Below are positions 44,820-54,252 of a DNA stretch of 64,000 bases, piece by piece. This DNA is from Pseudomonas sediminis (GTDB taxonomy: Bacteria > Pseudomonadota > Gammaproteobacteria > Pseudomonadales > Pseudomonadaceae), in the NCBI RefSeq assembly GCF_039555755.1, contig NZ_CP154631.1:310001-374000 (forward strand). Direction: 5' to 3'. The notes beneath the pieces were generated by a model. That model had not been told where the DNA came from and made no database searches. It saw only the letters and a list, made by a program, of their open reading frames with translations. How positions within the stretch are numbered: the first letter of the stretch is position 1; each line of letters begins with the position of its first letter. The translations under genes and the position numbers were made by a program.

Positions 44820-45344
44820 TTACAAACGAAGGCGACCACCGCGCCGCTTGGCGCCGGCCAGCCCATGAGGAATGAGACTCTGTCGATGGTGCGCATGGCA
44901 CAAGGCGATACCCAGGGCATCGGAAGCGTCGATCTGCGGCTTCTGCACCAGTTTGAGCAGGTGCATGACCATCATCTGTACCTGCTGCTTGTCCGCTGCC
45001 CCAGTACCGACCACGGCCTGCTTGACCTGAGTGGCCGTGTACTCGCTGACTTCCAACCCGGCTTCCACTGCGGCGACGATGGCGGCGCCTCGCGCCTGCC
45101 CGAGCTTGAGCGCCGAGTCGGCATTGCGCGCCATGAATACCTGCTCGATGCCCATGGTCACCGGGCCATGGGTGCGAATTACCTCGCTGACGCCGCGAAA
45201 GACGATCTGCAGGCGCTCAGCCAGCGGCCCGTTGCCGGTACGAATGCAGCCCGACGCCACGTACTCGCAACCGCGCCCGGTATCGCGCACCACGCCATAG
45301 CCGGTAATACGCGAACCCGGGTCGATGCCTAGAATCAGGGTCAT
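44820..45344 (-). CDS. ruvC: Holliday-junction resolvase RuvC
   Basis: RuvC is the endonuclease that cuts Holliday junctions. The 174-residue protein has all four acidic catalytic residues in place: Asp in [15 protein letters not shown], Glu in [17 protein letters not shown], and the two aspartates in [16 protein letters not shown]. It is the first gene of ruvCAB, and a palindromic repeat separates it from pmpR. Confidence 0.96.
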   Translation of the reverse strand: MTLILGIDPGSRITGYGVVRDTGRGCEYVASGCIRTGNGPLAERLQIVFRGVSEVIRTHGPVTMGIEQVFMARNADSALKLGQARGAAIVAAVEAGLEVSEYTATQVKQAVVGTGAADKQQVQMMVMHLLKLVQKPQIDASDALGIALCHAHHRQSLIPHGLAGAKRRGGRLRL

Positions 45345-45435
45345 ATCAGCAACTGTCTATTTATCCAGTTGGCGAGTATACGGGGCTGCCAATGCGCCGT
45401 CACTCGTGACGCACCGGTGAAACCAGAGAAAACTG

Positions 45436-45510
45436 CAGGGTGGGCCGGGCAGCAATCCGCTTCAGCCCATCAAGGTCGCGCTGCATGGCGGGCTTGCCCG
45501 GCCCACCCTG
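45436..45510. repeat. Inverted repeat between ruvC and pmpR
   Basis: The perfect 16-bp arms CAGGGTGGGCCGGGCA (45436-45451) and TGCCCGGCCCACCCTG (45495-45510) enclose 43 bases. The GGGTGG/CCACCC ends resemble those of the element after rdgC, so the two may be one family. It sits inside a run of same-direction genes, where a stable hairpin could separate pmpR and ruvC transcripts. Confidence 0.65.
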
Positions 45511-45531
45511 AGCATCCGGGCGATAAGCTGC

Positions 45532-46281
45532 TTAGCTCAGCTGCTCCATGATCTCGTCGGCCACTTCGGCGTTGTGGTAGACGTTCTGCACATCGTCCAG
45601 ATCTTCGAGCATGTCGATCAGCTTGAATACCTTCTGCGCGGTTTCCAGATCGGCGATCGGCGCACTGATCGAAGGGATCATGGCGATTTCCGCTTCCTCG
45701 GCCTTGAAACCAGCTGCGCTCAGCGCTTCGTTGACGGCATGAAACTCGGTGAAGCTGGTCGACACCAAGCCTGAACCGTCTTCGCCCATTTCCACGTCGT
45801 CAGCACCAGCCTCCAACGCAGCTTCCATCAGGGCATCCTCATCGACGCCCGGCGCGAAGCTGATCTGACCCTTGCGGTCGAACATGTAGGCGACCGAACC
45901 ATCAGTGCCCAGGTTGCCACCGCACTTGGTAAAGGCATGGCGCACTTCGGCGGCAGTACGATTGCGGTTATCGGTCATCACCTCGACGATGATCGCCACG
46001 CCGCTTGGCGCGTAACCTTCATAGCTGAACTCGACGACGTTGTCGGCTTCATTGTTGCCGGCACCGCGAGCGATGGCGCGGTCGATCACGTCACGCGACA
46101 TGTTATTGGTCAGCGCCTTGTCCACGGCCAGACGCAGACGCGGGTTGTCCGCAGGAATCGGGCCACCGTGCTTGGCGGCGACCGTCAGCTCACGAATCAG
46201 TTTGGTGAAAATCTTGCCGCGCTTGGCGTCTTGACGCCCTTTGCGATGCTTGATGTTGGCCCACTTGGAATGACCGGCCAT
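45532..46281 (-). CDS. pmpR: YebC/PmpR-family regulator
   Basis: The P. aeruginosa orthologue, PmpR, is a transcriptional regulator linked to quinolone-signal (PQS) regulation; more recently YebC proteins have been tied to translation of proline-rich stretches. The 249-residue protein starts [20 protein letters not shown], as in the whole family, and has [16 protein letters not shown] and [20 protein letters not shown]. Length is normal. It follows aspS, with a hairpin between them, and precedes ruvC as in P. aeruginosa. Confidence 0.94.
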   Translation of the reverse strand: MAGHSKWANIKHRKGRQDAKRGKIFTKLIRELTVAAKHGGPIPADNPRLRLAVDKALTNNMSRDVIDRAIARGAGNNEADNVVEFSYEGYAPSGVAIIVEVMTDNRNRTAAEVRHAFTKCGGNLGTDGSVAYMFDRKGQISFAPGVDEDALMEAALEAGADDVEMGEDGSGLVSTSFTEFHAVNEALSAAGFKAEEAEIAMIPSISAPIADLETAQKVFKLIDMLEDLDDVQNVYHNAEVADEIMEQLS

Positions 46282-46351
46282 AACTCACTCCATCTATACG
46301 GTTTTCACTATTCCCGGGGCGAGAGCGCTAGAGTCTCCACACCCCATAACG

Positions 46352-46380
46352 AAGAAGCCTGGGATCTCCAGGCTTCTTTT
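46352..46380. terminator. Hairpin between aspS and pmpR
   Basis: AAGAAGCCTGG and CCAGGCTTCTT form an 11-bp perfect stem with a five-base loop, seven bases past the aspS stop. The T run is better on the plus strand than on the minus, so attenuation rather than full termination of aspS is possible. Confidence 0.65.
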
Positions 46381-46386
46381 GCAGGC

Positions 46387-48162
46387 TTATTCGGCCTTGG
46401 GTTGCTCGCGCAGGCGGATATGCAGCTCGCGCAAAGACTTGTTGTCGACGATGCCCGGAGCCTGAGTCATGACGCAGGCCGCGCTCTGGGTTTTCGGGAA
46501 GGCGATCACTTCTCGGATCGACGAAGCACCGGTCATCAGCATCACCAGACGATCGAGGCCGAAGGCCAGGCCACCATGGGGCGGCGCGCCGTATTTCAGC
46601 GCATCGAGCAGGAAGCCGAACTTCTCCTGCTGCTCTTCTTCGCTGATGCCGAGCACACGGAAAACGGTCTGCTGCATGGCCTTGTCGTGAATACGGATCG
46701 AACCGCCACCCAGTTCGGTGCCGTTGAGCACCATGTCATAGGCGCGCGACAGCGCGGCAGCCGGGTTGGCCTCCAGCTCTTCGGGGCTGCAGCTCGGCGA
46801 AGTGAACGGGTGGTGCATGGCGGTCAGGCTGCCGTCATCGTTCTCCTCGAACATCGGGAAGTCGACGACCCACAGCGGCGCCCACTCGCAAGTCAGCAGG
46901 TTGAGGTCATGACCCAGCTTGATACGCAGCGCGCCCAGGGCCTCGCTGACGATCTTGGCCTTGTCGGCGCCGAAGAACACGATATCGCCATCGACAGCGC
47001 CAACGCGATCGAGGATGACATTGATGTTGTCCAGCGGGATGTTCTTGACGATCGGCGACTGCAAACCGTCAACGCCAGCAGCACGCTCGTTGACCTTGAT
47101 GTAGGCCAGGCCTTTGGCACCGTAGATGCCGACGAATTTGGTGTAGTCGTCGATCTGCTTGCGCGGCATGCTCGCCCCGCCCGGAACGCGCAGCGCGGTG
47201 ACGCGGCATTTCGGGTCGTTGGCCGGGCCGGCGAAGACCTTGAATTCGACGTCCTTGAGCTGATCTTCCACATCCACCAGTTCCAGCGGAATGCGCAGGT
47301 CCGGTTTGTCCGAACCAAAGCGGCGCATGGCTTCGGCCAGGGTCATATGTGGCAGTTCGCCGAATTCGACGTCCAGCACTTCCTTGAACAGGTTGCGCAC
47401 CATAGTCTCGGTGATGTCCATGATGTCTTTTTCATCGAGGAAGCTGGTCTCGATGTCGATCTGGGTGAATTCCGGCTGGCGGTCGGCACGCAGGTCTTCG
47501 TCGCGGAAGCACTTGGCGATCTGGTAATAGCGATCGAAGCCCGCGACCATCAACAACTGCTTGAACAGCTGCGGCGACTGCGGCAGGGCGAAGAAACTGC
47601 CGGCGTGGGTGCGGCTCGGTACCAGATAGTCGCGCGCACCTTCAGGAGTAGCGCGGGTCAGGATCGGCGTTTCGACGTCAAGGAAGCCGTTGTCGTCGAG
47701 GTAGCGACGGATGCTCGAAGTGATGCGCGAGCGCAGCTTGAGCTTCTCGGCCATTTCCGGACGACGCAGATCGATGAAGCGATAGCGCAGGCGGGTTTCT
47801 TCACCGACGTCGGTGTATTCGTTGAGCGGGAACGGCGGGGTTTCCGCCTCATTGAGCACTTCCAGCTCGTAGCCCAGCACTTCGATGGCACCGCTGGCCA
47901 TGTTGGCGTTGCGCGCGCCTTCCGGACGCAGGCGCACCTTGCCGGTGATCTTGACTACATATTCGCTACGTACACGGTCGGCCTTGGCGAAGGTCTCGGC
48001 ACGATCAGGATCGAATACCACCTGAGCCAGGCCTTCACGATCACGGATATCGAGGAAAATCACCCCGCCATGGTCACGGCGACGGTGTACCCAGCCGCAA
48101 AGGGTGATTTCCTGGCCATCCAGGCTCTCGTTCAACTGGCCGCAATAGTGGCTGCGCATCAT
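46387..48162 (-). CDS. aspS: Aspartyl-tRNA(Asp/Asn) synthetase
   Basis: AspS attaches aspartate to tRNA-Asp and, in pseudomonads that use GatCAB, also to tRNA-Asn (non-discriminating form); this second role is from knowledge of the genus. The 591-residue protein has the N-terminal anticodon-binding OB domain ([20 protein letters not shown]), class-II motif 2 in [20 protein letters not shown] and motif 3 in [13 protein letters not shown], plus the bacterial GAD insertion. The first of two adjacent ATGs (48162) is used. It has its own promoter in the 481-base spacer upstream. Confidence 0.96.
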   Translation of the reverse strand: MMRSHYCGQLNESLDGQEITLCGWVHRRRDHGGVIFLDIRDREGLAQVVFDPDRAETFAKADRVRSEYVVKITGKVRLRPEGARNANMASGAIEVLGYELEVLNEAETPPFPLNEYTDVGEETRLRYRFIDLRRPEMAEKLKLRSRITSSIRRYLDDNGFLDVETPILTRATPEGARDYLVPSRTHAGSFFALPQSPQLFKQLLMVAGFDRYYQIAKCFRDEDLRADRQPEFTQIDIETSFLDEKDIMDITETMVRNLFKEVLDVEFGELPHMTLAEAMRRFGSDKPDLRIPLELVDVEDQLKDVEFKVFAGPANDPKCRVTALRVPGGASMPRKQIDDYTKFVGIYGAKGLAYIKVNERAAGVDGLQSPIVKNIPLDNINVILDRVGAVDGDIVFFGADKAKIVSEALGALRIKLGHDLNLLTCEWAPLWVVDFPMFEENDDGSLTAMHHPFTSPSCSPEELEANPAAALSRAYDMVLNGTELGGGSIRIHDKAMQQTVFRVLGISEEEQQEKFGFLLDALKYGAPPHGGLAFGLDRLVMLMTGASSIREVIAFPKTQSAACVMTQAPGIVDNKSLRELHIRLREQPKAE

Positions 48163-48643
48163 GATCGTGTTTCGCTTCTCTGAGGTCTTGGATAGGTCAG
48201 GCAGCCCCCAACGCCCTAGGCAGGAGCTACACCGCAGCGAACGTCCAACCGCACGCCGCGCTTCGATAAAGAGCGGGATTATATAGCGTAAATCGTCATG
48301 ACGCAGCCGCCCGGCAGACACCTTCCATAAATGAACAGCGCCGCCTACCCAGACACCGACCATGGACCAAGGCCCTCGCAACGAGCAGCCCCAGCGCTCT
48401 GCAGGAGGATTTCCGCCCTGCCCCAGCCAAGCAGCTTCAGCGCAGCAAGCATTTTGCCGCATACAAGATTGACGCCCAGCCAGGGGGCAAGCTTTATTGG
48501 CCCCAGCTGAACCGTCCGCTATCAATAGCCTCTAATCATCGCTTTCATTGATATAAGCCAAGATCACCCCGACGCCCTACGTGTTAAGCTCTCACCAACA
48601 CTGCGGGATAGACACCCTGGGCTCACCTGAAAGGAGAAAAGCC
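48163..48643. other. Intergenic region between aspS and dps
   Basis: This 481-base divergent spacer holds the promoters of aspS and dps. I found no convincing open reading frame, repeat or RNA structure in it. The 100 bases before dps are AT-richer (near CATTGATATAAGCC), which fits a promoter, but no clear -10/-35 pair or stress-sigma element could be assigned. Confidence 0.6.
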
Positions 48644-49114
48644 ATGGAAATCAATATCGGAATCGCCGAACAGGATCGCGCCGCCATCGCCGAAGGCCTC
48701 TCGCGCCTGCTGGCTGACACCTACACCCTGTATCTGAAGACCCATAACTTCCACTGGAACGTCACCGGTCCGATGTTCAACACCCTGCACCTGATGTTCG
48801 AAGGTCAGTACACCGAGCTGGCGCTCGCGGTTGACGCTATCGCCGAACGGATCCGGGCACTGGGCTTCCCGGCGCCGGGCACCTACGCCGCCTACGCCCG
48901 CCTGTCCTCGATCAAGGAAGAGGAAGGCGTACCCAGCGCCGACGATATGATCAAGCAGTTGGTACAAGGCCAAGAGGCTGTCGTACGCACTGCGCGCGGC
49001 ATTTTCCCGCTACTGGACAAGGTCAGCGACGAGCCGACTGCCGACCTGCTGACCCAACGCATGCAGGTGCACGAGAAAACCGCGTGGATGCTGCGCAGCC
49101 TGCTCGCTGCTTGA
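48644..49114 (+). CDS. dps: Dps-family ferritin-like DNA-protecting protein
   Basis: Dps forms dodecamers that oxidise and store iron and protect DNA from peroxide. The 156-residue protein has the intersubunit ferroxidase residues in [20 protein letters not shown] and [20 protein letters not shown], and ends [12 protein letters not shown]. The ATG at 48644 follows AAAGGAGAAAAGCC; an upstream in-frame ATG would add 21 unrelated residues. It is monocistronic, with a strong terminator. Confidence 0.94.
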   Translation: MEINIGIAEQDRAAIAEGLSRLLADTYTLYLKTHNFHWNVTGPMFNTLHLMFEGQYTELALAVDAIAERIRALGFPAPGTYAAYARLSSIKEEEGVPSADDMIKQLVQGQEAVVRTARGIFPLLDKVSDEPTADLLTQRMQVHEKTAWMLRSLLAA

Positions 49115-49123
49115 GATGCTCAG

Positions 49124-49149
49124 AGGCCCGGTAATCCGGGCCTTTTCTT
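49124..49149 (+). terminator. Terminator of dps
   Basis: AGGCCCGG and CCGGGCCT form an 8-bp stem around TAAT, followed by TTTCTTA, about ten bases after the dps stop. Confidence 0.85.
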
Positions 49150-49209
49150 AGGCATGCAGCCCTGCCCTGATCTATGCTCTGGCCAATCGTCATTGAGTTT
49201 CCGACATTC

Positions 49210-50277
49210 ATGAGCCAGCCAGCCAAACCGCCCAGCATCATCGACTTGTACCCGGAGGAAACCCGCGAAGCGGCGGAACTCCTGAAGCAAGCCGTGCCAT
49301 TGATGATGCGTCACGACATCCCACCAAACCCGGTGCACTATGCGCTGTGGTACACCTACAGCAGAGGCAGTGAACCCGAGCTCAACCGCCGCCTGGACAA
49401 GGTGGTCGAAGACTTCGACGTGTTCCCGCCGGAAACCGCCAGCCGGCTGTTCCGCGACTACATTATCCGCGGCGAGCTGGAAGAAGCTCGCGCAGGCCAG
49501 CAGCAGGTAATCGAACTGGTCGATGACATCGAAGGCGACGTCTCACGCAGCGTGATCGGTGGCCAGCATTACCAGCAAAGCCTGAGCCATGGCCTGAGCG
49601 CACTGCAGGAGCCCATCATCGATGACCTACCCAGCGTGCTCAGCGAACTGCAGGAAAGCACCCAGCTGATGCAGGACCAGCAGGAAAAATTCCTCTATCG
49701 CCTGCGCGCCGCACAGCAAGAAATCACTCACCTGCGCAGCCAGTTGGAGCGCGCCCATCTTGCGGCAACGCTCGACAGCCTGACCCGCGTATTCAACCGC
49801 CATGCCTTTACCCGCTTACTGGAACGCGCACTGGACGAATCACAACAGGGCCTGGCCCTGGTGATTCTGGATATCGACCACTTCAAACAGTTCAACGACC
49901 AGTACGGCCACCCACTGGGTGATCGCGTACTACAACACGTCGGACAATTATTGCGCGACCTTCTGCCACCACAGGCCTTTGCCGCACGCTACGGTGGCGA
50001 AGAGTTCTGCGTGGTGCTGCGCAACTGCGCTAACCTCAACGAAGTTCTCGATTTCGCTGAGCAACTGCGCCACAAGATTCAGTCGCTGAGAATCAAGGTC
50101 AGGCGCACAGACCAGGTTCTGGACAGCATCACTGCCTCCTTCGGCTGCGCCATGGCCGCCGAAGGCGACACATTCGAATCGCTGCTCACGCGCGCCGATG
50201 ACGCCCTTTATCAGGCCAAACGCGCCGGGCGCAATCAGGTTCACCCGATTACCAGCGAAACGATGCTAAGCGCTTGA
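49210..50277 (+). CDS. GGDEF-domain diguanylate cyclase
   Basis: This 355-residue cytoplasmic protein should make cyclic di-GMP. The N-terminal 170 residues are helical, with a coiled-coil run just before the catalytic domain (QQEKFLYRLRAAQQEITHLR). The GGDEF domain begins DSLTRVFNRHAFTRLL and has LVILDIDHFKQFNDQYGHPL and the active signature RYGGEEF. The inhibitory I-site, normally RxxD four to five residues before this, reads PPQA, so product inhibition there is not expected. The ATG at 49210 is preferred to 49174, which would add an unlikely hydrophobic leader. Confidence 0.9.
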   Translation: MSQPAKPPSIIDLYPEETREAAELLKQAVPLMMRHDIPPNPVHYALWYTYSRGSEPELNRRLDKVVEDFDVFPPETASRLFRDYIIRGELEEARAGQQQVIELVDDIEGDVSRSVIGGQHYQQSLSHGLSALQEPIIDDLPSVLSELQESTQLMQDQQEKFLYRLRAAQQEITHLRSQLERAHLAATLDSLTRVFNRHAFTRLLERALDESQQGLALVILDIDHFKQFNDQYGHPLGDRVLQHVGQLLRDLLPPQAFAARYGGEEFCVVLRNCANLNEVLDFAEQLRHKIQSLRIKVRRTDQVLDSITASFGCAMAAEGDTFESLLTRADDALYQAKRAGRNQVHPITSETMLSA

Positions 50278-50447
50278 TTTGAGAAGCCCTCGGCTTTGCT
50301 GTTAAATAGCCTCGCGCGCCGCGTTACCATCCTGCGGCGCCACCAACCTTGTTTACAGGCGCGCCACGGCCGTTCAGCTGGCCGTTAGCAACGTGCGCTC
50401 TCTCCGTAGCACCGTGAGTCATCATTCGATCAGTGAGTTCATCAAAG

Positions 50448-51071
50448 ATGTTGAAGATTGCCCATCTCGTGACAGGGTTCGCCGCCCTACTGCTGTCTGC
50501 CGTACCCGGTTTGTCCACTTCCTTTCTTACCACGCCGGATGCCATCTATCTGGCCCTGACCGGCTTGCTCAACCTGCTTGCCGCATCGCAGCAACAGACT
50601 CTCCCCGCCGCGCGCCAACAACTACTGGGGCTGTCCTCGGCTCTATTGATATTGGCTGCCGTGGTACAGAGCTTGATCCTGCTTGCCCCGCTGCCCAGCA
50701 TCGGCAGCCAGCCCGCCATCTGGCTGCCGCTGCTGACCCTGGTTATCGCCGTGGCGCTGAGCCTCGCAGCACAACTGAGCAGGCAGCCGCGTAGCGCAGA
50801 GCAACGCCCGTCCGCACCACAAGCTAGCGCCAGCACCAGCGCGCCCCAGGATGATCGCGAGACCGGCACGGTCAAGTGGTTCAATACCTCCAAGGGCTTC
50901 GGCTTCATTTCCCGCGACTCGGGTGACGATATCTTCGTTCACTTTCGCGCCATTCGTGGCGAGGGCCACCGCGTCCTGGTCGAAGGCCAACGCGTGGAGT
51001 TCTCGGTCATGCAACGTGACAAAGGTCTGCAGGCGGAAGACGTGATCGCAGCAGCTCCCTCGCGGCGCTGA
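50448..51071 (+). CDS. Membrane-anchored cold-shock domain protein
   Basis: This 207-residue protein joins an N-terminal membrane part (about 1-105; hydrophobic stretches [51 protein letters not shown] and [17 protein letters not shown]) to a linker rich in Ser/Ala/Gln and a C-terminal cold-shock domain (about 140-205). The domain has both RNA-binding motifs, KGFGFI and DIFVHF, in [20 protein letters not shown]. Homologues are known in pseudomonads (PA0961, from memory), but what a membrane-bound cold-shock domain does is not established. An in-frame GTG at 50433 is an alternative start. Confidence 0.85.
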   Translation: MLKIAHLVTGFAALLLSAVPGLSTSFLTTPDAIYLALTGLLNLLAASQQQTLPAARQQLLGLSSALLILAAVVQSLILLAPLPSIGSQPAIWLPLLTLVIAVALSLAAQLSRQPRSAEQRPSAPQASASTSAPQDDRETGTVKWFNTSKGFGFISRDSGDDIFVHFRAIRGEGHRVLVEGQRVEFSVMQRDKGLQAEDVIAAAPSRR

Positions 51072-51084
51072 ACAGCGAGCAAAG

Positions 51085-51110
51085 AAAAGCCCGGGAAACC
51101 GGGCTTTTTC
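51085..51110 (+). terminator. Terminator of the cold-shock gene
   Basis: AAAGCCCGG and CCGGGCTTT form a 9-bp stem around GAAA, a stable tetraloop, followed by TTC. The convergent slyX gene ends just beyond it, so it may serve both. Confidence 0.85.
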
Positions 51111-51113
51111 ATA

Positions 51114-51320
51114 TCAGTAGTGCGGCGGCGGCGCTTCGTCTTCGGCAATACCCGCCTGACCATTCAACTCCTCCTGGCGTCGCGCCAGAACCGTCAACTG
51201 CAACTGCATCCGCTCGATGCGCTTGCTCTGCTCGACCAGCTCATCGTTCAGCGCCTGAATGGTGTCATCCTGAAAAGCCAGACGGCTCTCCAGCTCCATG
51301 ATTCGCGATTCGAGGCTCAT
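51114..51320 (-). CDS. slyX: SlyX-family protein
   Basis: This 68-residue coiled-coil protein has [20 protein letters not shown] followed by leucine/isoleucine heptads, and a short proline-rich tail (EDEAPPPHY). SlyX proteins are widespread but have no firm function. Its ATG overlaps the stop of the HIT gene by four bases (ATGA), so the two are translated together. Confidence 0.9.
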   Translation of the reverse strand: MSLESRIMELESRLAFQDDTIQALNDELVEQSKRIERMQLQLTVLARRQEELNGQAGIAEDEAPPPHY

Positions 51321-51748
51321 GCAAAGGCTCCGGCGAAGTGAAAGCCATCAGCCAACACCGAACGCAGTTTATCGACGACCTGACCCGCCTGCTGCTCATT
51401 ATAAGGCTGCGCCGGATGCCGCCCCCATACCGGAGCAGGCCAAGAAACATCCTCCCGCCGACGCACGATCACATGCATATGCAACTGGCTGACGACATTA
51501 CCGAGCGTGGCGACGTTCATCTTGTCGGCCGCGAAGATGTCCTTCAGCGTTTCGGCCAGAAGCGTGGTTTCCTGCCACAGTTGTCGCTGATCATCAGCGT
51601 CTAGCTGAAACAACTCACTGACCTCCTCACGCCGAGGAACAAGGATGAACCAAGGGTAATTGGAGTCATTCATCAGCAGCAAACGACACAGGGGAAAGTC
51701 CCCGATCACCAGACAATCCTGCTGAAGGCGTGAATCCAGAGCGAACAT
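51317..51748 (-). CDS. HIT-family protein
   Basis: This 143-residue nucleotide-binding protein of the histidine-triad superfamily starts with [20 protein letters not shown] and has [10 protein letters not shown], characteristic of the proteobacterial subgroup. The triad reads QLHMHVIV, with glutamine in place of the first histidine, while the middle (nucleophile) and third histidines are kept. A role in hydrolysis of dinucleotide or AMP-linked substrates is likely, but the substrate is unknown. It forms a unit with slyX. Confidence 0.88.
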   Translation of the reverse strand: MFALDSRLQQDCLVIGDFPLCRLLLMNDSNYPWFILVPRREEVSELFQLDADDQRQLWQETTLLAETLKDIFAADKMNVATLGNVVSQLHMHVIVRRREDVSWPAPVWGRHPAQPYNEQQAGQVVDKLRSVLADGFHFAGAFA

Positions 51749-52394
51749 GATGAGCCTCCTTCATTAATAAAGCGTAACCCCAGCGAGAGGGGAGCAATGG
51801 CGCGCAGCATACGCTGGCTCAGCCGAGAGTTCACCCGACGACTACGCACCAACCCAAGGCAGCTTGAACACATACGCACCGCAGGCGTGCACCATTTTGT
51901 TTCTTCCCGTAATGGACAATGCCAAGCGTTACCGGTTAATGCGCAGTCAATGAGCTAACGGCACCTGCTGACAGCTAACCGCAGGCCTCGACAACCCCTG
52001 ACGAATCAGCACCAAAAGCAGCGCCGGCGCTACCGCGAGCACTACCCTGCGCCTAAAAATCAAGGTTTTAGCAAGACAGGGAGGTTTTGAGCACGACTTT
52101 TGCTAACTGTGAAAGCAATGCCCGGCAAGCCGTGCAGTCGATCAATCAAGCGGTCCCAGGCACCTCAGAACCGCGGAAGCGTCGGCGCGACGAGACGCAA
52201 GTGCAGAACTATAGATTTGCGACATTTTCTTCACGCGATGCGACACAAGCATGAACGAAGTCGTAACGAATAGACTGCAACTATCGCCAATATTGGCTGC
52301 GTGCTATAAGTTATCGCCGACACAAAAAGAAAGAGCTGTCCATATAACAAAACAGTGGGCAGCGCAACTCTTCTAAACCCAAGGAGCAATCACG
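51749..52394. other. Long intergenic region upstream of the oprD-type porin gene
   Basis: This 646-base spacer between the divergent HIT and porin genes has no supported gene. Near its porin end it has two direct copies of TGCGACA (52218-52224 and 52239-52245), 21 bases apart start to start, i.e. two helical turns. The porin promoter is probably here (TATAAG at about 52306 is one candidate -10), but no clear sigma-70 pair was identified. Small RNAs cannot be excluded. Confidence 0.55.
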
Positions 52395-53642
52395 ATGCAA
52401 GTGATGAAGTGGAGCGTAATCGCCCTGGCAGTAGCCGCGGGCACCAGCCAAATGGCCGTGGCGTCCAGCCAGTCTGAGTCGAATGGCTTTGTTGAAGACA
52501 GCAGCTTCAACATCTTCAACCGTGCCCTGTACTTCAACCGCGACTTCCGCAATGCTGCGCCTGGTGCGCAAAGCTATGTAGAAGAAACCGGCCTCGGCAT
52601 TCGCCTGCTGTTCGAATCCGGCTTCACCCAAGGCACCGTTGGTGTTGGTGTTGACGCTCACTCGCTGAGCAGCATCAAGCTGGACAGCGGTCGTGGCCGT
52701 CATAGCACTGGCCAGTTCGGCACCACTGGCGACGGCCGCGGTGATGACACCCAGACCGAAGTTGGCGGCGCTATCAAGTTCCGCATTTCCGATACCGTTC
52801 TGAAGTACGGCAACCAGTTCGTCGACAACCCTGTGTTCTCCACCGACGACAGCCGCATCCTGCCGGAAGTCGGCACCGGCACCCTGCTGACCAGCAATGA
52901 AATCAGTGGTCTGGAACTGACCGCAGGCCGCTTCACCGCCCTCAACAGCCAAGAATACACCGGCCGTGACAGCGCGGGCCTTAAAGAAATCAACTTCCTC
53001 GGCGCCAGCTACAGCTTCACCGACGACTTCAGCGGTGCAGTCTTCGCCTCCGATGCCGACGACGTCTTCAAGAAGAAGTACCTGAACCTGAACTACAACC
53101 TGCCACTGGCAGAAGATCAGGCTCTGAACTTCGACTTCAACTTCTACAAGACCGACTACGACAAGCGCACTTACGGTGAAAGCGGGGACAACAAAATCTG
53201 GAGCTTGGCCGCCGCCTACAGCCTCGGCGCTCATCGCCTCACCCTGGCCCACCAGCGCTCCAGCGGCGACGCCGGTTACGACTATGGCTACGACGGTGGC
53301 GGCGCCATCTACCTGGCCAACTCCGTGCAAATGCGCGACTTCAACGCCAAGGACGAAAGATCCTGGCAGGCTCGCTATGACCTGAACATGGCCACTTTCG
53401 GCATTCCGGGCCTGAGCTTCATGGCTCGCTACGTCAGCGGCAGCAACATCGATAATGGCCCGGGCAGCGACCTGAATCGCTGGGAGCGCAACATCGAAGG
53501 CAAGTATGTCGTTCAAGAAGGCGCTGCGAAGGACCTGATGTTCCGCGTTCGCCAAGCCACCTACCGCGCCGACGACGGCTTCGAGGGCGGCAAACTGGAC
53601 GAAGTACGCCTGATCGTCGAATACCCGCTGAGCGTTCTGTAA
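52395..53642 (+). CDS. oprD: OprD-family outer-membrane porin
   Basis: This 415-residue outer-membrane channel is of the OprD/Occ family, which takes up amino acids, peptides or small carboxylates. The N-terminus MQVMKWSVIALAVAAGTSQM-AVAS is a signal peptide very similar to that of P. aeruginosa OprD. The mature part has alternating beta-strands, e.g. SGFTQGTVGVGVDAHSLSSI, DQALNFDFNFYKTDYDKRTY and FMARYVSGSNIDN, and ends EVRLIVEYPLSVL with the hydrophobic C-terminal residue needed for outer-membrane insertion. The gene order HIT-oprD-thioesterase-proS matches the P. aeruginosa oprD locus, supporting the symbol. Substrate specificity is not proven. Start ATG follows AAGGAG. Confidence 0.9.
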   Translation: MQVMKWSVIALAVAAGTSQMAVASSQSESNGFVEDSSFNIFNRALYFNRDFRNAAPGAQSYVEETGLGIRLLFESGFTQGTVGVGVDAHSLSSIKLDSGRGRHSTGQFGTTGDGRGDDTQTEVGGAIKFRISDTVLKYGNQFVDNPVFSTDDSRILPEVGTGTLLTSNEISGLELTAGRFTALNSQEYTGRDSAGLKEINFLGASYSFTDDFSGAVFASDADDVFKKKYLNLNYNLPLAEDQALNFDFNFYKTDYDKRTYGESGDNKIWSLAAAYSLGAHRLTLAHQRSSGDAGYDYGYDGGGAIYLANSVQMRDFNAKDERSWQARYDLNMATFGIPGLSFMARYVSGSNIDNGPGSDLNRWERNIEGKYVVQEGAAKDLMFRVRQATYRADDGFEGGKLDEVRLIVEYPLSVL

Positions 53643-53670
53643 CTTCAGCGCTACTCGATAGCGGTATAAA

Positions 53671-53700
53671 AGAAACCCGGCCTAGGCCGGGTTTCTTTAT
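53671..53700 (+). terminator. Terminator of the porin gene
   Basis: AGAAACCCGGCC and GGCCGGGTTTCT form a perfect 12-bp stem with a two-base loop, then TTAT. The convergent thioesterase gene ends 16 bases further on, so it may serve both directions. Confidence 0.88.
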
Positions 53701-53715
53701 TTATGCCTCGGCACT

Positions 53716-54129
53716 TTAAAGAGGCAAAGCATAAGTCCCCGTCACATGTGCTACCAATTTATTCTCATTATCAAGCGAATATAACGAGACTTCGCAAACT
53801 GCCTGGCGCCGGCTCAAGCGCAGTATTCGCGCCTCTGCCAACAAATCCACCGGTTTGGGTTTGACCAGAAAGTTGATATTGAGATTGGACGTCACTGCCA
53901 TCTCCACGCGGCCGAGACGCCCCAGCACCACCGCATACATCGCCGCATCCCCCAGCGCCATGATGGTCGGTCCGGAAAGCGTGCCGCCCGGACGCACCAA
54001 TTTGGCATGAAAAGGCACGCGTGCCAGCACACCCTCCTCGTCCAGCCGGTCGATCCGCAGATCGATATCCTCGGCCATCGGCAGCCCCATACGAATCAGG
54101 TTCTGAACCTCAAGTGCAGTCAATCCCAC
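53716..54129 (-). CDS. PaaI-type hot-dog thioesterase
   Basis: This 137-residue acyl-CoA thioesterase-like protein has a hot-dog fold: [20 protein letters not shown] is the typical HxGxxxGPxxxxLxDxA-like helix region, followed by [20 protein letters not shown] and [20 protein letters not shown]. The start is GTG at 54129-54127 with AGGAG ahead of it. It is divergent from proS. No substrate is known. Confidence 0.88.
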   Translation of the reverse strand: MGLTALEVQNLIRMGLPMAEDIDLRIDRLDEEGVLARVPFHAKLVRPGGTLSGPTIMALGDAAMYAVVLGRLGRVEMAVTSNLNINFLVKPKPVDLLAEARILRLSRRQAVCEVSLYSLDNENKLVAHVTGTYALPL

Positions 54130-54252
54130 TCTTTACTCCTCCCGGCACGCGCAGCAGCACTTTCGCGCCTGCACCCGTCCTGTACGCCACTGTATAGGCA
54201 CCGTACAATGCCGGCCTATTCCAAGCCCTCGCAACCGACAGAACGGCCAAAC

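Noticed and set aside
45937..48183. 748-codon plus-strand frame opposite pmpR and aspS
   Set aside because: It crosses two strongly conserved genes on the other strand and has no domain; it results from codon bias in GC-rich coding sequence.
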